DNA of 64,000 nt from CAVYWD01 sp963772225 (GTDB lineage: Bacteria; Myxococcota; Myxococcia; Myxococcales; UBA5297), in assembly GCA_963772225.1 (NCBI GenBank), contig CAVYWD010000002.1, forward strand, positions 124,001 to 188,000, read 5' to 3'. Position numbers and translations under genes: made by a program. A model generated the notes under the pieces. The model saw only the letters and a list, made by a program, of their open reading frames with translations. It ran no database searches and was not told the origin of the DNA. Shown in pieces: positions 1 to 10,069 of the stretch (its first letter is position 1; each line of letters opens with the position of its first letter).

Positions 1-1934
1 GCCCGCTGCGAGAGCGCCGCGGTGCCGCCGCGCGCGGCGATCTGCTCGGCGAGCTCGCGGTTGGTCGCGCTGCGCCCTGGCGAGGAGAGGCGCAGGCGCT
101 CGAGCGTGGCCAAAAGGGTGAGCAGCCCCAGCCGGAGCGCCTCGCGGCCGTCGCCCGCCGCCAGCGCTTCGGCGGCGCGGGAGCGGTAGTTCTCGGGGTC
201 GCCCGCGGCGAGCGTGACGGGCTGGGCCCTCTGCGGCCGCGGGCGCCGGCGGCCGAGGGCGGTGCGCGCCATCCGCAGCGCCAGGAAGATGGCGAAGAGG
301 CAGGCGCCCAGGAGGAACAGCGCGCGCACGGAGATGGCGGTCGCCTGCAGGCCTTCGTTCGCTGTGAAGAGGTCGCGCAGCCACGCCGCGGCTCTCGTGA
401 ACAGCTGGTAGAGCAGGGTGTCGTCCGGCGACCGGCGCTGGTATTCGGGGCGGCTGAGAATGGCGACCAGGCGCGCGCGATCGACCGCGACCGGGGGCGT
501 CGGGTCCTCGCCCATGACGCCGCAGGTGAAGAAGAGCCGTCCCGCGAGCTTCTGCGCCGCCGCCTCGAGCGCCGGCCGGGGCCTGCCGGGGCCGAGCTCC
601 GCCTCGAGGTCCGCGAGCCACGGGAGCTGCAGCCTCACGCCGCGGACCTCCTGGCCGGTGAGAAGGCGCGCTTCGCGAAGCACCGCCAGCGCTCCTGCCG
701 ACAAGTCGGCGTCGGCCTTGGCGGTGGGCAGCGCCTGAGCCCTCTGGGCGAGCGACGCGCAGGCGGCTTGCAACGCGGCAGGGCTCTCTGCGCGCGCCGC
801 GCCGCCGCCGAGCGCGAGGAGGGCCGCCCAACCCGCGGCGAGCCGCCTCGACGAGCCCGACCCCAGGCGCCCCGCCAGGAGCTCGAGATCGAAGCCTTCC
901 TTGCGGATGCGCAGATCGAAATAGAAGACGATCACCGCGAGCATGCCGTACGGCATCGCCGCAGCTTGGACCAAGACCTGGAATAGCTCGGCCGGGATGA
1001 CCGCCCAGAGGGGAACGCGGACAGGGTCGTAGGTCTCCGGCGCGAGCGGCGAGGCGCCGTAGGCGGCGCTCACGAGGAGCGTCGGCAGCGACGAGACGAC
1101 CGCGATGGAGACCCCGATGCAGAGGTTCACGGCGTGGACGAGCGACGCCCGGACCTTGCAGTTGTCGAAGAAGGTCGGCCCCAAAGAGCCCGACATCAGC
1201 CGGGCGCTGCGGCGAATGGCGGAGACGAACGAGAGGCGCTCGATGATCACCACTTCGCTCGACAGCGCGTACGTGAGCACGAGCCAAAGCCCGGCGGCGA
1301 GCACCGCGAGGCCGGCGACGGCGAGCCCCCCGATGAGCACCGCCACCCGCGCGGCCGGCGAGCCCAGCCAGAACGAGGCCATGGCGATCGCGAGGCCCGG
1401 GAGAGACGAGAGGGCGACCAGGAGCCCGCTCCAGAGGAAGACCAGCAGGGACGTGCCGAGCACCTGGGGCGACCGCGCCAAGGCGTCCTTCAGAGCGCTC
1501 TTCACCTCGATGCGCTCGCCCAGGAAAGCGCGACCGGCCGCGGAGGTCAGCGCCGCCGCCGCGAGCTGGTAGAGCGCGAGCGCCACGGCGAGGTAGGCCA
1601 GCGCGCCGCCGGCGAGCCAGAGGAGTTGGTCCGGCGTGGGGAGCTCTCCGCGAAAAGCCCCGGGCCGCGTCAGGACCGGCGCCTTCTCCTGTAGGAGCGA
1701 TTCGAACAGCCGCGCCGCGGCGTAAGCAGGGGCCTGGAACACGAGCGCCAGGCCGAACAGGGCGAAGAAGCTCGAGCGGAAGAGCTGGAGGGCGCGGTCG
1801 AGGATCTCGCCGGGCGACAGGGGGCGCAGGGCAGGCGGGGCGGCCGCGGCGTCGGCGGGTACCGTGGTGGGGAGGGGCGCTTCCAGGGGTCGGCTCCTTT
1901 GAGCGGCTCGGACCTTGGCCGCGAGCTCAGACAT
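1..1934 (-). CDS. Membrane protein with C-terminal DUF4129 (3' end outside window)
   Basis: The frame opens at an ATG at 1934 and reads without a stop to the window edge (644 codons), so the C-terminus is missing. The N-terminal half begins with a conserved-looking stretch (LSPGEILDRALQLFRSSF) followed by about six hydrophobic segments, including one around VLIGGLAVAGLAVLAAGLWL, in the style of membrane-domain proteins of the glycerophosphodiesterase-associated type. A second part starts with an Ala-rich hydrophobic segment near residue 360, then a soluble stretch, another membrane helix near residue 540, and a tail (TNRELAEQIAARGG) typical of DUF4129, a domain often linked to transglutaminase and MoxR gene clusters. 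It is divergent from the kinase gene. Function is unknown; the two halves could be an ancestral fusion. Confidence 0.8.
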   Translation of the reverse strand, partial: MSELAAKVRAAQRSRPLEAPLPTTVPADAAAAPPALRPLSPGEILDRALQLFRSSFFALFGLALVFQAPAYAAARLFESLLQEKAPVLTRPGAFRGELPTPDQLLWLAGGALAYLAVALALYQLAAAALTSAAGRAFLGERIEVKSALKDALARSPQVLGTSLLVFLWSGLLVALSSLPGLAIAMASFWLGSPAARVAVLIGGLAVAGLAVLAAGLWLVLTYALSSEVVIIERLSFVSAIRRSARLMSGSLGPTFFDNCKVRASLVHAVNLCIGVSIAVVSSLPTLLVSAAYGASPLAPETYDPVRVPLWAVIPAELFQVLVQAAAMPYGMLAVIVFYFDLRIRKEGFDLELLAGRLGSGSSRRLAAGWAALLALGGGAARAESPAALQAACASLAQRAQALPTAKADADLSAGALAVLREARLLTGQEVRGVRLQLPWLADLEAELGPGRPRPALEAAAQKLAGRLFFTCGVMGEDPTPPVAVDRARLVAILSRPEYQRRSPDDTLLYQLFTRAAAWLRDLFTANEGLQATAISVRALFLLGACLFAIFLALRMARTALGRRRPRPQRAQPVTLAAGDPENYRSRAAEALAAGDGREALRLGLLTLLATLERLRLSSPGRSATNRELAEQIAARGGTAALSQR

Positions 1935-2103
1935 CTTGAGCCGAGCTGGAGGCGGCGACGCAAGACATCGCTCGAGTCCACCGCTCCCAGCCCGGCCGCC
2001 GGGCGCGCCGCGGCGTGAGCGCCTGCGGGATTCCGGTTCGCGGCATCGCCTCCGCCGAGCGTCGATAGCTTGACAGAGTCTGCAGGAGCCGCGGCTCTGG
2101 GCC

Positions 2104-2131
2104 TTGGGCGTCGCCGGCGCTGGGGTATAAG
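2104..2131 (+). promoter_or_regulatory. Putative promoter giving a leaderless kinase mRNA
   Basis: TTGGGC (2104-2109), a 16-base spacer and TATAAG (2126-2131) form a sigma-70-like promoter. Only six bases, all C, separate the -10 box from the ATG at 2138, so transcription would start at or next to the start codon. There is no Shine-Dalgarno sequence in that gap, which favours a leaderless message. Confidence 0.5.
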
Positions 2132-2137
2132 CCCCCC

Positions 2138-4399
2138 ATGTCGCTGCGCTGCAGCAACTGCCAGAGGGATGCTCCCGAGGGCGCGCGATTCTGTGCCGAC
2201 TGCGGCAGCGCGGTGGTGCGCGCGTGCCATGGGTCCGAGCCGGCCGATCCTCTGATCGGCAAGACGCTCAAGCGGACGTACCTCGTGGAAGAGGTCATCG
2301 GCGTCGGCGGGATGGGGAAGGTCTACAAGGCCACGCACCTTGCGCTCGACGTGAAGGTGGCGCTCAAGGTGCTGAAGCGGGAGCTGCTCCACAATGCCGC
2401 GCTGGTACAGCGGTTCCACCGCGAGGCCAAGGCGGCCTCCAGGCTGCGCCATGCCAACGTGATCGGCGTGACCGACTTCGGACAGACCGAGGACGGCACG
2501 CTCTTCATCGCCATGGAGCTCGTCCACGGCAGGGGTCTCGGGAAGATCATCGCCGAGGAGGCCCCGTTTCCCGAGGCGCGCGCCGTCCGGATCGGGACGC
2601 AGATCCTGGCCGCGCTGGTGGAGGCGCACTCCGCCGGCGTGCTCCACCGGGACCTCAAGCCCGAGAACGTCATGGTCGAGCCGCGGCGCGATGAGCCGGA
2701 CTCGGTCAAGGTTATCGACTTCGGGATCGCGAAGATCCAGGCGCCGGAGAAGGGCGAGAGCTCGCTGACGCAGGCCGGCATGGTCTGGGGAACTCCGAGC
2801 TACATGAGCCCGGAGCAGTGGAGCCAAGAGAACCTGGACGCCCGCTCCGACCTGTACTCGGTGGGCGTGATCCTCTACGAGATGTTGGCCGGGCAGAAGC
2901 CGCACAAAGCCGACACGCCTTTGGCGACGATCAAGCGGCTGCAGGCCCAGCGGCCCATCCCGCCGCACCAATGCCGCCCGGGCATCACCGTCTCCGCGCC
3001 GCTGGAAGCCTTGGTTCTGCGGGCGCTCTCGTTCCACCGAGCCGACCGGCCGGCGTCCGCCGCCGAGATGAAGGCCGCTCTATGCGCCTGCCGACCCGCG
3101 GGCAGGCCGCCGCCGATTCCGGTGGAGACCGCCGAGCAGCGGGCTCCGGAGACGAAGGGTTTGCCTGCACTTGTCGCGGGAGTGGTCGAGGACGCCGAGC
3201 GGGCCCCGGCATCCCCGACCGCACCTCGGATTGCACCTGGGACGGCGCGCCGGACCGCACCTCGGACCGCGCTCCCCTTGCCAAGCGTCAAAGGGGCTTC
3301 GCGCCTCTTGGGCGCCCTCTCCCGCCGCCGGTGGCCGACCGCTGCCGCGGCGGCGGCGGGGGTCGTCGTCGGGCTCGCGGTGTGGCTCTCGCAAAGGTCC
3401 TCCACGGGAGGGGCGGCCCGAGTGCCGGCCTCTCTGCCCGAGACGACCGCCGCCGCGCTTCCCCCCGCGTCCCTGGCGGCGGATCCCGAGGCGATGAAGA
3501 GCTCAGGTCAGGGCTCGCGCGGTCTTCGCCCCGTCGGCCCGTCGGCCGAGGCGATGTCGGGCCGCGCGGGCGGCATGGCGGCTCGCCCGGCGCCCTCGAT
3601 CGAGGGCGTCCGCGCGAAGGTCGCGATTCGAGCGCAAGCGGTTACCCTGGCGCCCGCCCAGCTGCGGCCCGAGAAGGCGATGCCCGAGCGCGAGCGCGCT
3701 CTTGTCCGCTTGGGGTCGCCGAGCTCCACCCCGGTTCCCGAAGGGGTGGATGCAGCCCTCGTGGCTGCGCGCGACGAGGCCCTCCGGGCCGAAGGCCGAG
3801 GTGTCCTGTCGCCGACTGATGCCGCGAACGCCTGGGAGCGGGTCGCCGGTGCGGGTGGATGGAATCCTTTCAAAGCCGACGCTCAGGCGCGCGCGGCGCA
3901 GTGGCGGGCGCGCGCGAAAGACGAATCCCTGCACCTCAGCATGCTCATGCCGCTCTCGAGCGTCCCCGTGGAGCAGAAGCTTCAGCTTCTCCTGGCCTAT
4001 TGTCCGAATCACAGCGAGGAGGACTATTTGAAGCTCCTTCGCGCCGTGCCCAAAGACGAGCGCGCCAAGCTCGAGGCCCCGCTCTTCGACCTTTGTGTCC
4101 GGAGCAAGCTCATCGGAGTTTGGCGAGGAAATACCTCCGTGAGCGAAATGTGGATCGGCCGCGACGCCCAGGTGACGCTCATCTATCGCGGCGACACCCT
4201 GACCTCGCGCTTTCGTTCGACGAAGAGCGGGCGCGGCATCGAGTTTTCGGCGCAGATGCCGGCCGGCGAGTGGTGCGCGTTCGAGGTGAATCTCGCGCGA
4301 TCCGATGAAATCGAGGGAACGTCCTATTGCTTCGACTCGGCCAGGGACGACGTTTGGCTGCTCCAGCGCGACCTGAGCGAGGGGCGGGCCCGGCGATAG
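2138..4399 (+). CDS. Ser/Thr protein kinase with N-terminal zinc ribbon
   Basis: A 753-residue Hanks-type kinase. Two CxxC pairs at residues 5-8 and 19-22 form an N-terminal zinc ribbon. The kinase domain spans about residues 50-315, with the glycine loop GVGGMGKVYKA, the invariant lysine in VALKVLK, the catalytic loop HRDLKPEN near 170, DFGIAK near 194 and SPEQW in place of APE. A Pro/Ala/Arg-rich linker follows, then one Ala/Val-rich transmembrane helix near residues 398-417 and an outer C-terminal region of about 330 residues with no domain I recognise. This is the usual layout of a membrane-anchored bacterial sensor kinase with a cytoplasmic catalytic domain. All catalytic residues are present, so it should be active. 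Its substrates cannot be told from the neighbours. Confidence 0.93.
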   Translation: MSLRCSNCQRDAPEGARFCADCGSAVVRACHGSEPADPLIGKTLKRTYLVEEVIGVGGMGKVYKATHLALDVKVALKVLKRELLHNAALVQRFHREAKAASRLRHANVIGVTDFGQTEDGTLFIAMELVHGRGLGKIIAEEAPFPEARAVRIGTQILAALVEAHSAGVLHRDLKPENVMVEPRRDEPDSVKVIDFGIAKIQAPEKGESSLTQAGMVWGTPSYMSPEQWSQENLDARSDLYSVGVILYEMLAGQKPHKADTPLATIKRLQAQRPIPPHQCRPGITVSAPLEALVLRALSFHRADRPASAAEMKAALCACRPAGRPPPIPVETAEQRAPETKGLPALVAGVVEDAERAPASPTAPRIAPGTARRTAPRTALPLPSVKGASRLLGALSRRRWPTAAAAAAGVVVGLAVWLSQRSSTGGAARVPASLPETTAAALPPASLAADPEAMKSSGQGSRGLRPVGPSAEAMSGRAGGMAARPAPSIEGVRAKVAIRAQAVTLAPAQLRPEKAMPERERALVRLGSPSSTPVPEGVDAALVAARDEALRAEGRGVLSPTDAANAWERVAGAGGWNPFKADAQARAAQWRARAKDESLHLSMLMPLSSVPVEQKLQLLLAYCPNHSEEDYLKLLRAVPKDERAKLEAPLFDLCVRSKLIGVWRGNTSVSEMWIGRDAQVTLIYRGDTLTSRFRSTKSGRGIEFSAQMPAGEWCAFEVNLARSDEIEGTSYCFDSARDDVWLLQRDLSEGRARR

Positions 4400-4504
4400 A
4401 GCAAAAGGTCGCCGCAGCTCGCGGCGGATGAATGACGTGAATCGCAAGAATGGCGGAAACATTCGGCCCGAAGCGATGAAGGCGCCTCCAGGCCCCGCGC
4501 GACC

Positions 4505-5124
4505 TCAACCGTGAAACGCGCGCCAGAGCGCGCCTGCCGCCCCCGCGGGGTCCTCCGCCGAGTTGACCGCGCCGATGCACGCCACGCCGGAAAATCCGAG
4601 GCCGCGCAGCGAGCCGGCGTTCGAGGCCTCGATCCCCCCCAGCGCCACCAGCGGCAGGCCCAGGCCGAGCGCCGCGGGCAGCTGGTGGGTTCCCACAGGC
4701 GGCCCGTACTGCTTCTTCGAAGCCGTCTCGAACACCGGGCCGAAGGTGGCGAAGTCGGCGCCGGCTTGGCGCGCGCGAATCTCCTCGGGCGAGTGACAGG
4801 AGACGCCGATGCGCGCGCCGGGCCCGAGGAGCTTTCGGGCCGCGCTCGCCGGCAGCGAGGTCCCGGAGAGGTGCACGCCGTCGGCGCCGAAGGCGAGCGC
4901 CACGTCGACGCGGTCGTTGACGAGCAGCATTGCCCCGCGGGCCCGGCACACCTCGAGCAACGCCCGCCCGAGCTCGAAGAGCTCCCGCGCGCCCAGGTCC
5001 TTCTCTCGGAGCTGGACGGCGGCGCTGCCGCGAGGCACGCCATCCAGGGCCCGCGCCATCTGCTCCGGCAGCGGCCGCGGCGAGGTCCGGCGGTCGGTGA
5101 TGAGGTAGAGCGCCGGCGCCCAGC

Positions 5125-5128
<4 letters not shown>
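4505..5128 (-). CDS. thiE: Thiamine-phosphate synthase ThiE
   Basis: ThiE joins hydroxymethylpyrimidine pyrophosphate to thiazole phosphate to make thiamine monophosphate. The 207-residue protein has the TIM-barrel motifs of the family: LYLITDRR at the N-terminus, VQLREKDL for the pyrophosphate-binding strand, LLVNDRVDVALAFGADGVHL, GPVFETASK, and ALGGI near the C-terminus. The frame is open far upstream, but homology begins at a GTG at 5128 whose bases overlap the thiG stop codon (GTGA), which indicates translational coupling. It is the last gene of thiS-thiG-thiE. The length is typical of the family. Confidence 0.93.
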
Positions 5129-5898
<770 letters not shown>

Positions 5899-5909
5899 GG
5901 GGGATTCTC

Positions 5910-6110
5910 CTAGCCGCCGCCGACGAAGCCGACGATCTCCACGCGGTCGCCGGTGGAGAGCCGCCGCGCGCCGTGCTCGGCGCGGCCCACCACCTCGCGG
6001 TTCACCTCCACCGCGACGCGGCCCCGCGAGATTTGGAGATGCTCGAGCAGCTCCGCGATGGACAGCCCCTCGGGCACCTCGACGGCTTCTCCGTTGACTT
6101 CGAGTTTCAT
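5910..6110 (-). CDS. thiS: Sulfur carrier protein ThiS
   Basis: A 66-residue ubiquitin-like sulfur carrier. It starts MKLEVNGEAVEVPEG and ends in VGFVGGG, giving the C-terminal Gly-Gly that is thiocarboxylated before sulfur transfer to ThiG. A longer in-frame start upstream was rejected because ThiS homology begins at the ATG at 6110. It is the first gene of the thi operon. A TTGACA hexamer lies on the minus strand at 6149-6144, but the matching -10 region (near 6125-6120) is weak. No TPP riboswitch-like sequence is visible in the upstream 116 bases. Confidence 0.92.
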   Translation of the reverse strand: MKLEVNGEAVEVPEGLSIAELLEHLQISRGRVAVEVNREVVGRAEHGARRLSTGDRVEIVGFVGGG

Positions 6111-6164
6111 CGCGGCAGGTAGATAGTCGCGGGCCCGGGAAGCTGTCAATCGAGCCTTGGGCGC

Positions 6165-6194
6165 TTGACCCTCCCGTTTGGCGCCTCCTACAGT
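6165..6194 (+). promoter_or_regulatory. Putative promoter of the Crp/Fnr-mla operon
   Basis: TTGACC (6165-6170) and TACAGT (6189-6194) are separated by 18 bases and lie 32 bases upstream of the regulator ATG. The region also carries the divergent thiS upstream sequence, so the two transcription units share this short spacer. Confidence 0.45.
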
Positions 6195-6226
6195 GGCTGG
6201 CTCAAGGCCTGGACAGGTGACTCATC

Positions 6227-6910
6227 ATGCGGCATCGCGAGCTGCTCAAGCGGGTCTCCATCTTCGCCGACCTCGACGACGAGGCGATCGGCGGCTTGGA
6301 GCGCCTCGCCTTCGAGAGGACCTACGCCCGGGACAACATCATCGTCAGCCAGGAGGACCCGGGCGACGCGCTGTTCGTCGTCTGCAGCGGCAAGGTCAAG
6401 GTGGTGCTCTACGGCGAGTCCGGCCGCGAGGTCATCCTCTCCCTCTTCAGCCCCGGCGAATTCTTCGGCGAGATGGCGCTGCTCGACAACCAGCCGCGCT
6501 CGGCCAACGTCATCGCGGTCGTGCCTTCCACGCTCCTGGTCCTCGAGCGGCGCGCGTTCGCCGAGCACTTGGAGCGCCACCCCAAGACGGCGCTCAAGAT
6601 CCTGGCCGAGATGAGCCGGCGCCTGCGGCGCGCTGACTCGGCCATCGGCGACCTGGCGCTGGTCGACGTGCTGGGCCGCGTGGCGCGCTTCCTGCGTGAG
6701 CTGGCGGACGCCGAGGGCGAGAAGGCCGACGGCTGCGTCATCATCCGCAATAGGCCCACCCAACAAGACATCGCCTCGATGATCGGCACCTCGCGCGAGA
6801 CGGTCTCGCGCGCCCTGTCCGACTTCCAGCGGCGCGGCTTCCTGGAGATGAGCGGCCGGAAGATCGTCCTCTTCGAAGGGTTCGCCGGCCCGGACGACGC
6901 GCGGGCGTAG
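6227..6910 (+). CDS. Crp/Fnr-family transcription regulator
   Basis: The 227-residue protein has an N-terminal cyclic-nucleotide-binding-type beta barrel (about residues 10-125, with GDALFVVCSGKVKVVLY and FSPGEFFGEMALLDNQPRSA) and a C-terminal winged helix (about 165-220) with TQQDIASMIGTSRETVSRAL as recognition region. GEMALLDNQPRSA closely follows the cAMP phosphate-binding cassette, so a nucleotide ligand is plausible. No N-terminal cysteine cluster is present, which argues against an Fnr-type oxygen sensor. It lies three bases upstream of mlaE in the same direction and may regulate or simply share transcription with the lipid transport operon. Confidence 0.9.
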   Translation: MRHRELLKRVSIFADLDDEAIGGLERLAFERTYARDNIIVSQEDPGDALFVVCSGKVKVVLYGESGREVILSLFSPGEFFGEMALLDNQPRSANVIAVVPSTLLVLERRAFAEHLERHPKTALKILAEMSRRLRRADSAIGDLALVDVLGRVARFLRELADAEGEKADGCVIIRNRPTQQDIASMIGTSRETVSRALSDFQRRGFLEMSGRKIVLFEGFAGPDDARA

Positions 6911-6913
6911 CCC

Positions 6914-8011
6914 ATGGCCAAGGCGCTGTCCTACCGGATGGAGCCCGGCCCCGGCAAAAGCGTCCTTCGGCTGGAAGGCCGCGTGGACCGCTCCGTGGCG
7001 CGCGAGCTCTTCGAGCTGCTCGACCGCGCGCAGGGCGCCGTGGCGCTGGACCTGAGCGCCGTCGAGGAGCTGGACAGCGCGGCGGTGGCGGCGCTGGTGC
7101 GGGGTTGGCGCCGCTCGCGGGAGAAGGGAGGCGCGCTCTCGGTCCAGGCCGCGAGCCAGGCGGCCCGCCGCTCGCTCTCGATGTTCCGCCTGCGCGACGC
7201 GCCCGCGGCGGAGCCTCCGCCCACGTTCTTCGAGATGTCCGGCGGCCGGGCTCTCGAGGCCGCTCGCGGCGTCCGGGACCTCGCCCAGCTCGCCGCGGAC
7301 GCCAGCGCTCTGCTGCTGCGCGCGCTCTTGCGCCCGTCGCTGCTGCGGCCTTCGGCCGTGGCCGAGCAGGCCATCGACATCGGCTCGAAGGCGCTGCCCA
7401 TCGTCGCCCTCATCGCGTTCCTGGTGGGGCTGACGCTCGCCTTCCAGTCGGCCTACCAGCTCCGGCAGTTCGGCGCGGCCATCTTCGTGGCGAACCTGAT
7501 CGGCGTGTCGGTCATCCGCGAGATGGGCCCGCTGATGACGGCCATTTTGGTGGCCGGCCGCTCGGGGTCGTCCATCGCCGCGGAGATCTCCACGATGAAG
7601 GTCTCCGAGGAGATCGACGCGCTCACGGTGATGGGCGTGGACCCGCTCGCCTACCTCGCGCTCCCGCGGATGTTCGCCATCCTCGCGACCCTGCCGCTCC
7701 TCACGGTGCTGGCCGACGCGTTCGGGGTCCTGGGCGGGTTCCTGGTGGGCGTCGTCTACCTCGACCTCTCTCCGGCGGCGTTCCTCAACCAGATGCTGGA
7801 TGCGCTTTCGCCCAAGGACGTCCTGACCGGCATCGCCAAAAGCCTGGCGTTCGCCTGGGGCATCGGGCTCATCGGGCTCTTCTTCGGCTTTCGGGTCCAG
7901 GGCGGCGCGGCGGAGGTGGGGCGGACGACGACGGCCTCGGTGGTCGCCTCCATCTTCTTCATCATCGTGGCCGACTGCGCGTTCAGCGTGCTGTTCTACA
8001 TCGTGCTCTAA
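6914..8011 (+). CDS. mlaE: MlaE-type ABC permease with fused N-terminal STAS domain
   Basis: The 365-residue protein joins a STAS domain (residues about 8-90, with VALDLSAVEELDSAAVAALV) to a permease of the MlaE family (about 120-365). In E. coli the STAS protein MlaB is a separate subunit; here it is fused. The permease part shows the family motifs EQAIDIGSKALPIVALIAF, EMGPLMTAILVAGRSGSSIAAE and VMGVDPLAYLALPR, with several membrane helices. The complex moves phospholipids between the inner membrane and the periplasm and cell envelope. It is followed by mlaF after 29 bases. Confidence 0.93.
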   Translation: MAKALSYRMEPGPGKSVLRLEGRVDRSVARELFELLDRAQGAVALDLSAVEELDSAAVAALVRGWRRSREKGGALSVQAASQAARRSLSMFRLRDAPAAEPPPTFFEMSGGRALEAARGVRDLAQLAADASALLLRALLRPSLLRPSAVAEQAIDIGSKALPIVALIAFLVGLTLAFQSAYQLRQFGAAIFVANLIGVSVIREMGPLMTAILVAGRSGSSIAAEISTMKVSEEIDALTVMGVDPLAYLALPRMFAILATLPLLTVLADAFGVLGGFLVGVVYLDLSPAAFLNQMLDALSPKDVLTGIAKSLAFAWGIGLIGLFFGFRVQGGAAEVGRTTTASVVASIFFIIVADCAFSVLFYIVL

Positions 8012-8040
8012 GAGGGGCGCCGCCCGTCTCGAGGTCGCCT

Positions 8041-8868
8041 ATGAGCGCTGAGCCCAACGGGAGCCCGCCGAGCCGCCCGAGCGCGCTGGAGGTTCGGGGC
8101 CTGGTCGCGCGCTACGGCGAGCGCACCATCCTCGACGGCGTGGACCTCACCGTGCAGCCGGGCGAGGTCCGGGTCATCCTCGGGGGCTCGGGCTGCGGGA
8201 AGAGCACGCTGCTCAAGCACTGCATCGGCCTGGCGCAGCCGGCGGGCGGGAGCGTCACGCTGCTGGGCGAAAAGCTGGCGGAGGTGGAGGGCGCCGCGCG
8301 CGAGCAGCTGCTCACGCGCATCGGCGTCCTGTTTCAGTACGGGGCGCTCTTGGGCTCGCTCACCATCGCGGAGAACGTCGCGCTGCCGCTGCGCGAGCAT
8401 ACCGACCTGCCGGCGGAGGTCATCGCCGAGGCGGTGCGCCTGAAGCTCGCGCTGGTGGAGCTCAGCCACGCCGAGCACCTGCTCCCCTCCGAGCTGTCGG
8501 GCGGCATGCGCAAGCGCGCGGCGCTCGCAAGGGCCATGGCGCTGGACCCGCAGATCCTCTTCTGCGACGAGCCGTCCGCGGGCCTCGACCCGCTCACCAG
8601 CGCCGAGCTCGACGAGCTCATCCTGCGGCTCAAGGACCGGTTCGGCATGGCGGTGGTGGTGGTCACGCACGAGCTGGCGAGCATCGAGAAGATCTCCGAT
8701 GAGGTGCTGATGCTCTCCGGGGGGAAGGTGATCGCCGACGGGCCGCTGGCCGAGGTGAAGAGGGCCGACCAGCCGGAGATTCGCGCGTTCTTCGGGCGAG
8801 TCGCGGCGGGCGAGATGCGCCGCGAGCAGAGCGCGTTGGAGGCGCTGGAAGGGGACTTCCCGAAGTGA
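8041..8868 (+). CDS. mlaF: MlaF-type ABC transporter ATPase
   Basis: The 275-residue ATPase powers the MlaE permease. Walker A is GGSGCGKST, the signature is LSGGMRKRAALARA, Walker B is ILFCDEPSAGLDP and the H-loop is VVVVTHEL. The frame is open well upstream, but the ATG at 8041 begins the homologous region (LEVRGLVARYGERTILDGV). In related operons mlaD follows directly. Here the stop codon overlaps a GTG (GTGA) that opens a 24-codon remnant, and the real mlaD lies 1.2 kb further on. Confidence 0.94.
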   Translation: MSAEPNGSPPSRPSALEVRGLVARYGERTILDGVDLTVQPGEVRVILGGSGCGKSTLLKHCIGLAQPAGGSVTLLGEKLAEVEGAAREQLLTRIGVLFQYGALLGSLTIAENVALPLREHTDLPAEVIAEAVRLKLALVELSHAEHLLPSELSGGMRKRAALARAMALDPQILFCDEPSAGLDPLTSAELDELILRLKDRFGMAVVVVTHELASIEKISDEVLMLSGGKVIADGPLAEVKRADQPEIRAFFGRVAAGEMRREQSALEALEGDFPK

Positions 8869-8939
8869 ACACCAGGGCCTGGATTGCGGTGGCCATTTTC
8901 GTGTCCACTGCAGACGAAGATACCGGCGTGTTGCGGTGA
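8865..8939 (+). pseudogene. Short frame coupled to mlaF stop, possible remnant of an mlaD 5' end
   Basis: A GTG at 8865 overlaps the mlaF stop (GTGA), the geometry expected of a coupled downstream gene, but the frame closes after 24 codons. Its first residues, VNTRAWIAVAIFVSTA, recall the start of the intact mlaD at 10070, MAVTRAQKARLGIFVAVSTA: both hold TRA, IFV and STA in order. I infer that an mlaD start once stood here and that the GIY-YIG gene arrived between the two. The match is short, so chance is not excluded. Confidence 0.35.
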
Positions 8940-8979
8940 GCACCTAGAAACGCGGCGCCCTTGAAATGCGAGGATTGAG

Positions 8980-9855
8980 ATGGCGAGTCGTTCCATCCGG
9001 CTGTTTCTCATCGATGGCTCTCCGCAAGGAATGCGCACCGCCGAGGTCGGGAACTGGACCGGGCTCTCGCTGGTTTGTCCCCGCACTGACCTGGTGAGGC
9101 TCGGGAGACGCGACGCCGTCCGTGCGACGGGTGTCTATTTGCTGATTGGTCCCTCGGAAGCGCTCGCGTCACGGCTTAAGGTCTACATCGGTGAGGCCGA
9201 TGACGTGTGGAATCGGCTGCAGACACACGACAGCAAGAAGGACTGGTGGACATGGGTCGTCGTGTTCGTGTCGAAGGACGAGAATCTCACCAAGGCCCAC
9301 GTTCGATGGCTTGAGGCGAAGCTCGTCCGGGAAGTGAAAGAAGCGAAGCGCGCCGACCTCGACAACGACGTCGAGCCAGGCGGCGGGCGCCTTCCGGAAG
9401 CCGACGCCTCTGATATGGAGACCTTCCTGGAATACATTCGATTATTACTGCCCACCGTCGGCGCCGACGTGCTCGGGGCAGGTGGGAATGCGCTTACGAT
9501 CGATCGAGGCCTCGTACTGGAGTTGAAGTGGGAGGACGCGAAGGCCGAGTGCGTGTTGCGCGACAGCAAGTTCGTCGTTCGAAAGGGTTCTACCGCGCGA
9601 GTCAAGGAGGTCGACTCGCTCGGGGATGGCACGCGCGATCTTCGGCGCAAGTTGCGCGAAGACGGAGTGCTGGTCGCACAGGGTGCCGAGCTCCTGCAAT
9701 TCTCCATCGACTACCCGTTCGACTCCCCGTCGGCGGCAGCCGGAGTCGTGGCTGGCACCGGACTGAATGGCCGCGCCGCGTGGAGGGTGAAGGGCGAGGG
9801 AGTCGCGTACAAAGAGTGGCAGGAGAGACAGGTCGGGGGCGAACCTACTCCATAG
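8980..9855 (+). CDS. GIY-YIG nuclease-domain protein with C-terminal DUF4357
   Basis: A 291-residue protein. Residues about 50-125 look like a GIY-YIG fold: GVYLLIG, then KVYIGEADDVWNRLQTH with the conserved arginine, and HVRWLEAKLV with a candidate metal-binding glutamate. Residues about 205-290 match DUF4357, with the run FVVRKGSTARV, LRRKLREDGVLV, FDSPSAAAGVVAGTGLNGRAAW. This pairing is known in bacterial proteins of unknown role, some next to restriction-modification genes. The gene sits inside the mla operon and has a lower GC look than its neighbours (for example TATTTGCTGATTGG), so it was probably acquired. No partner methylase or restriction gene is adjacent. Nuclease activity is inferred, not shown. 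Confidence 0.82.
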   Translation: MASRSIRLFLIDGSPQGMRTAEVGNWTGLSLVCPRTDLVRLGRRDAVRATGVYLLIGPSEALASRLKVYIGEADDVWNRLQTHDSKKDWWTWVVVFVSKDENLTKAHVRWLEAKLVREVKEAKRADLDNDVEPGGGRLPEADASDMETFLEYIRLLLPTVGADVLGAGGNALTIDRGLVLELKWEDAKAECVLRDSKFVVRKGSTARVKEVDSLGDGTRDLRRKLREDGVLVAQGAELLQFSIDYPFDSPSAAAGVVAGTGLNGRAAWRVKGEGVAYKEWQERQVGGEPTP

Positions 9856-10069
9856 CAGGCAGTGCCGAGGTCACCCCAGGCCGCGACTCTTGGAGAGGCG
9901 CGCCGATCGGTCGGCTTCGAGGCGATTGCTGGGGTGCGCTCCAGCATTCTCCGCCAAGAGACGGCACGCCTACCCAGGTTCGCCTTCGCGCCCCGAAAGT
10001 GGAAGACTTGCACGTTCCTGTTTCCCTCCCGGCGGCGTCGCCCGGGCGAAGGCGAGGTCTGACGGCTCG

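Noticed and set aside
2070..2075. TTGACA as the -35 of the kinase promoter
   Set aside because: It lies 50 bases before the TATAAG -10 box, far too distant; TTGGGC at 2104-2109 is a better partner.
6111..6226. A TPP riboswitch upstream of thiS
   Set aside because: No conserved TPP riboswitch core was found in the spacer.
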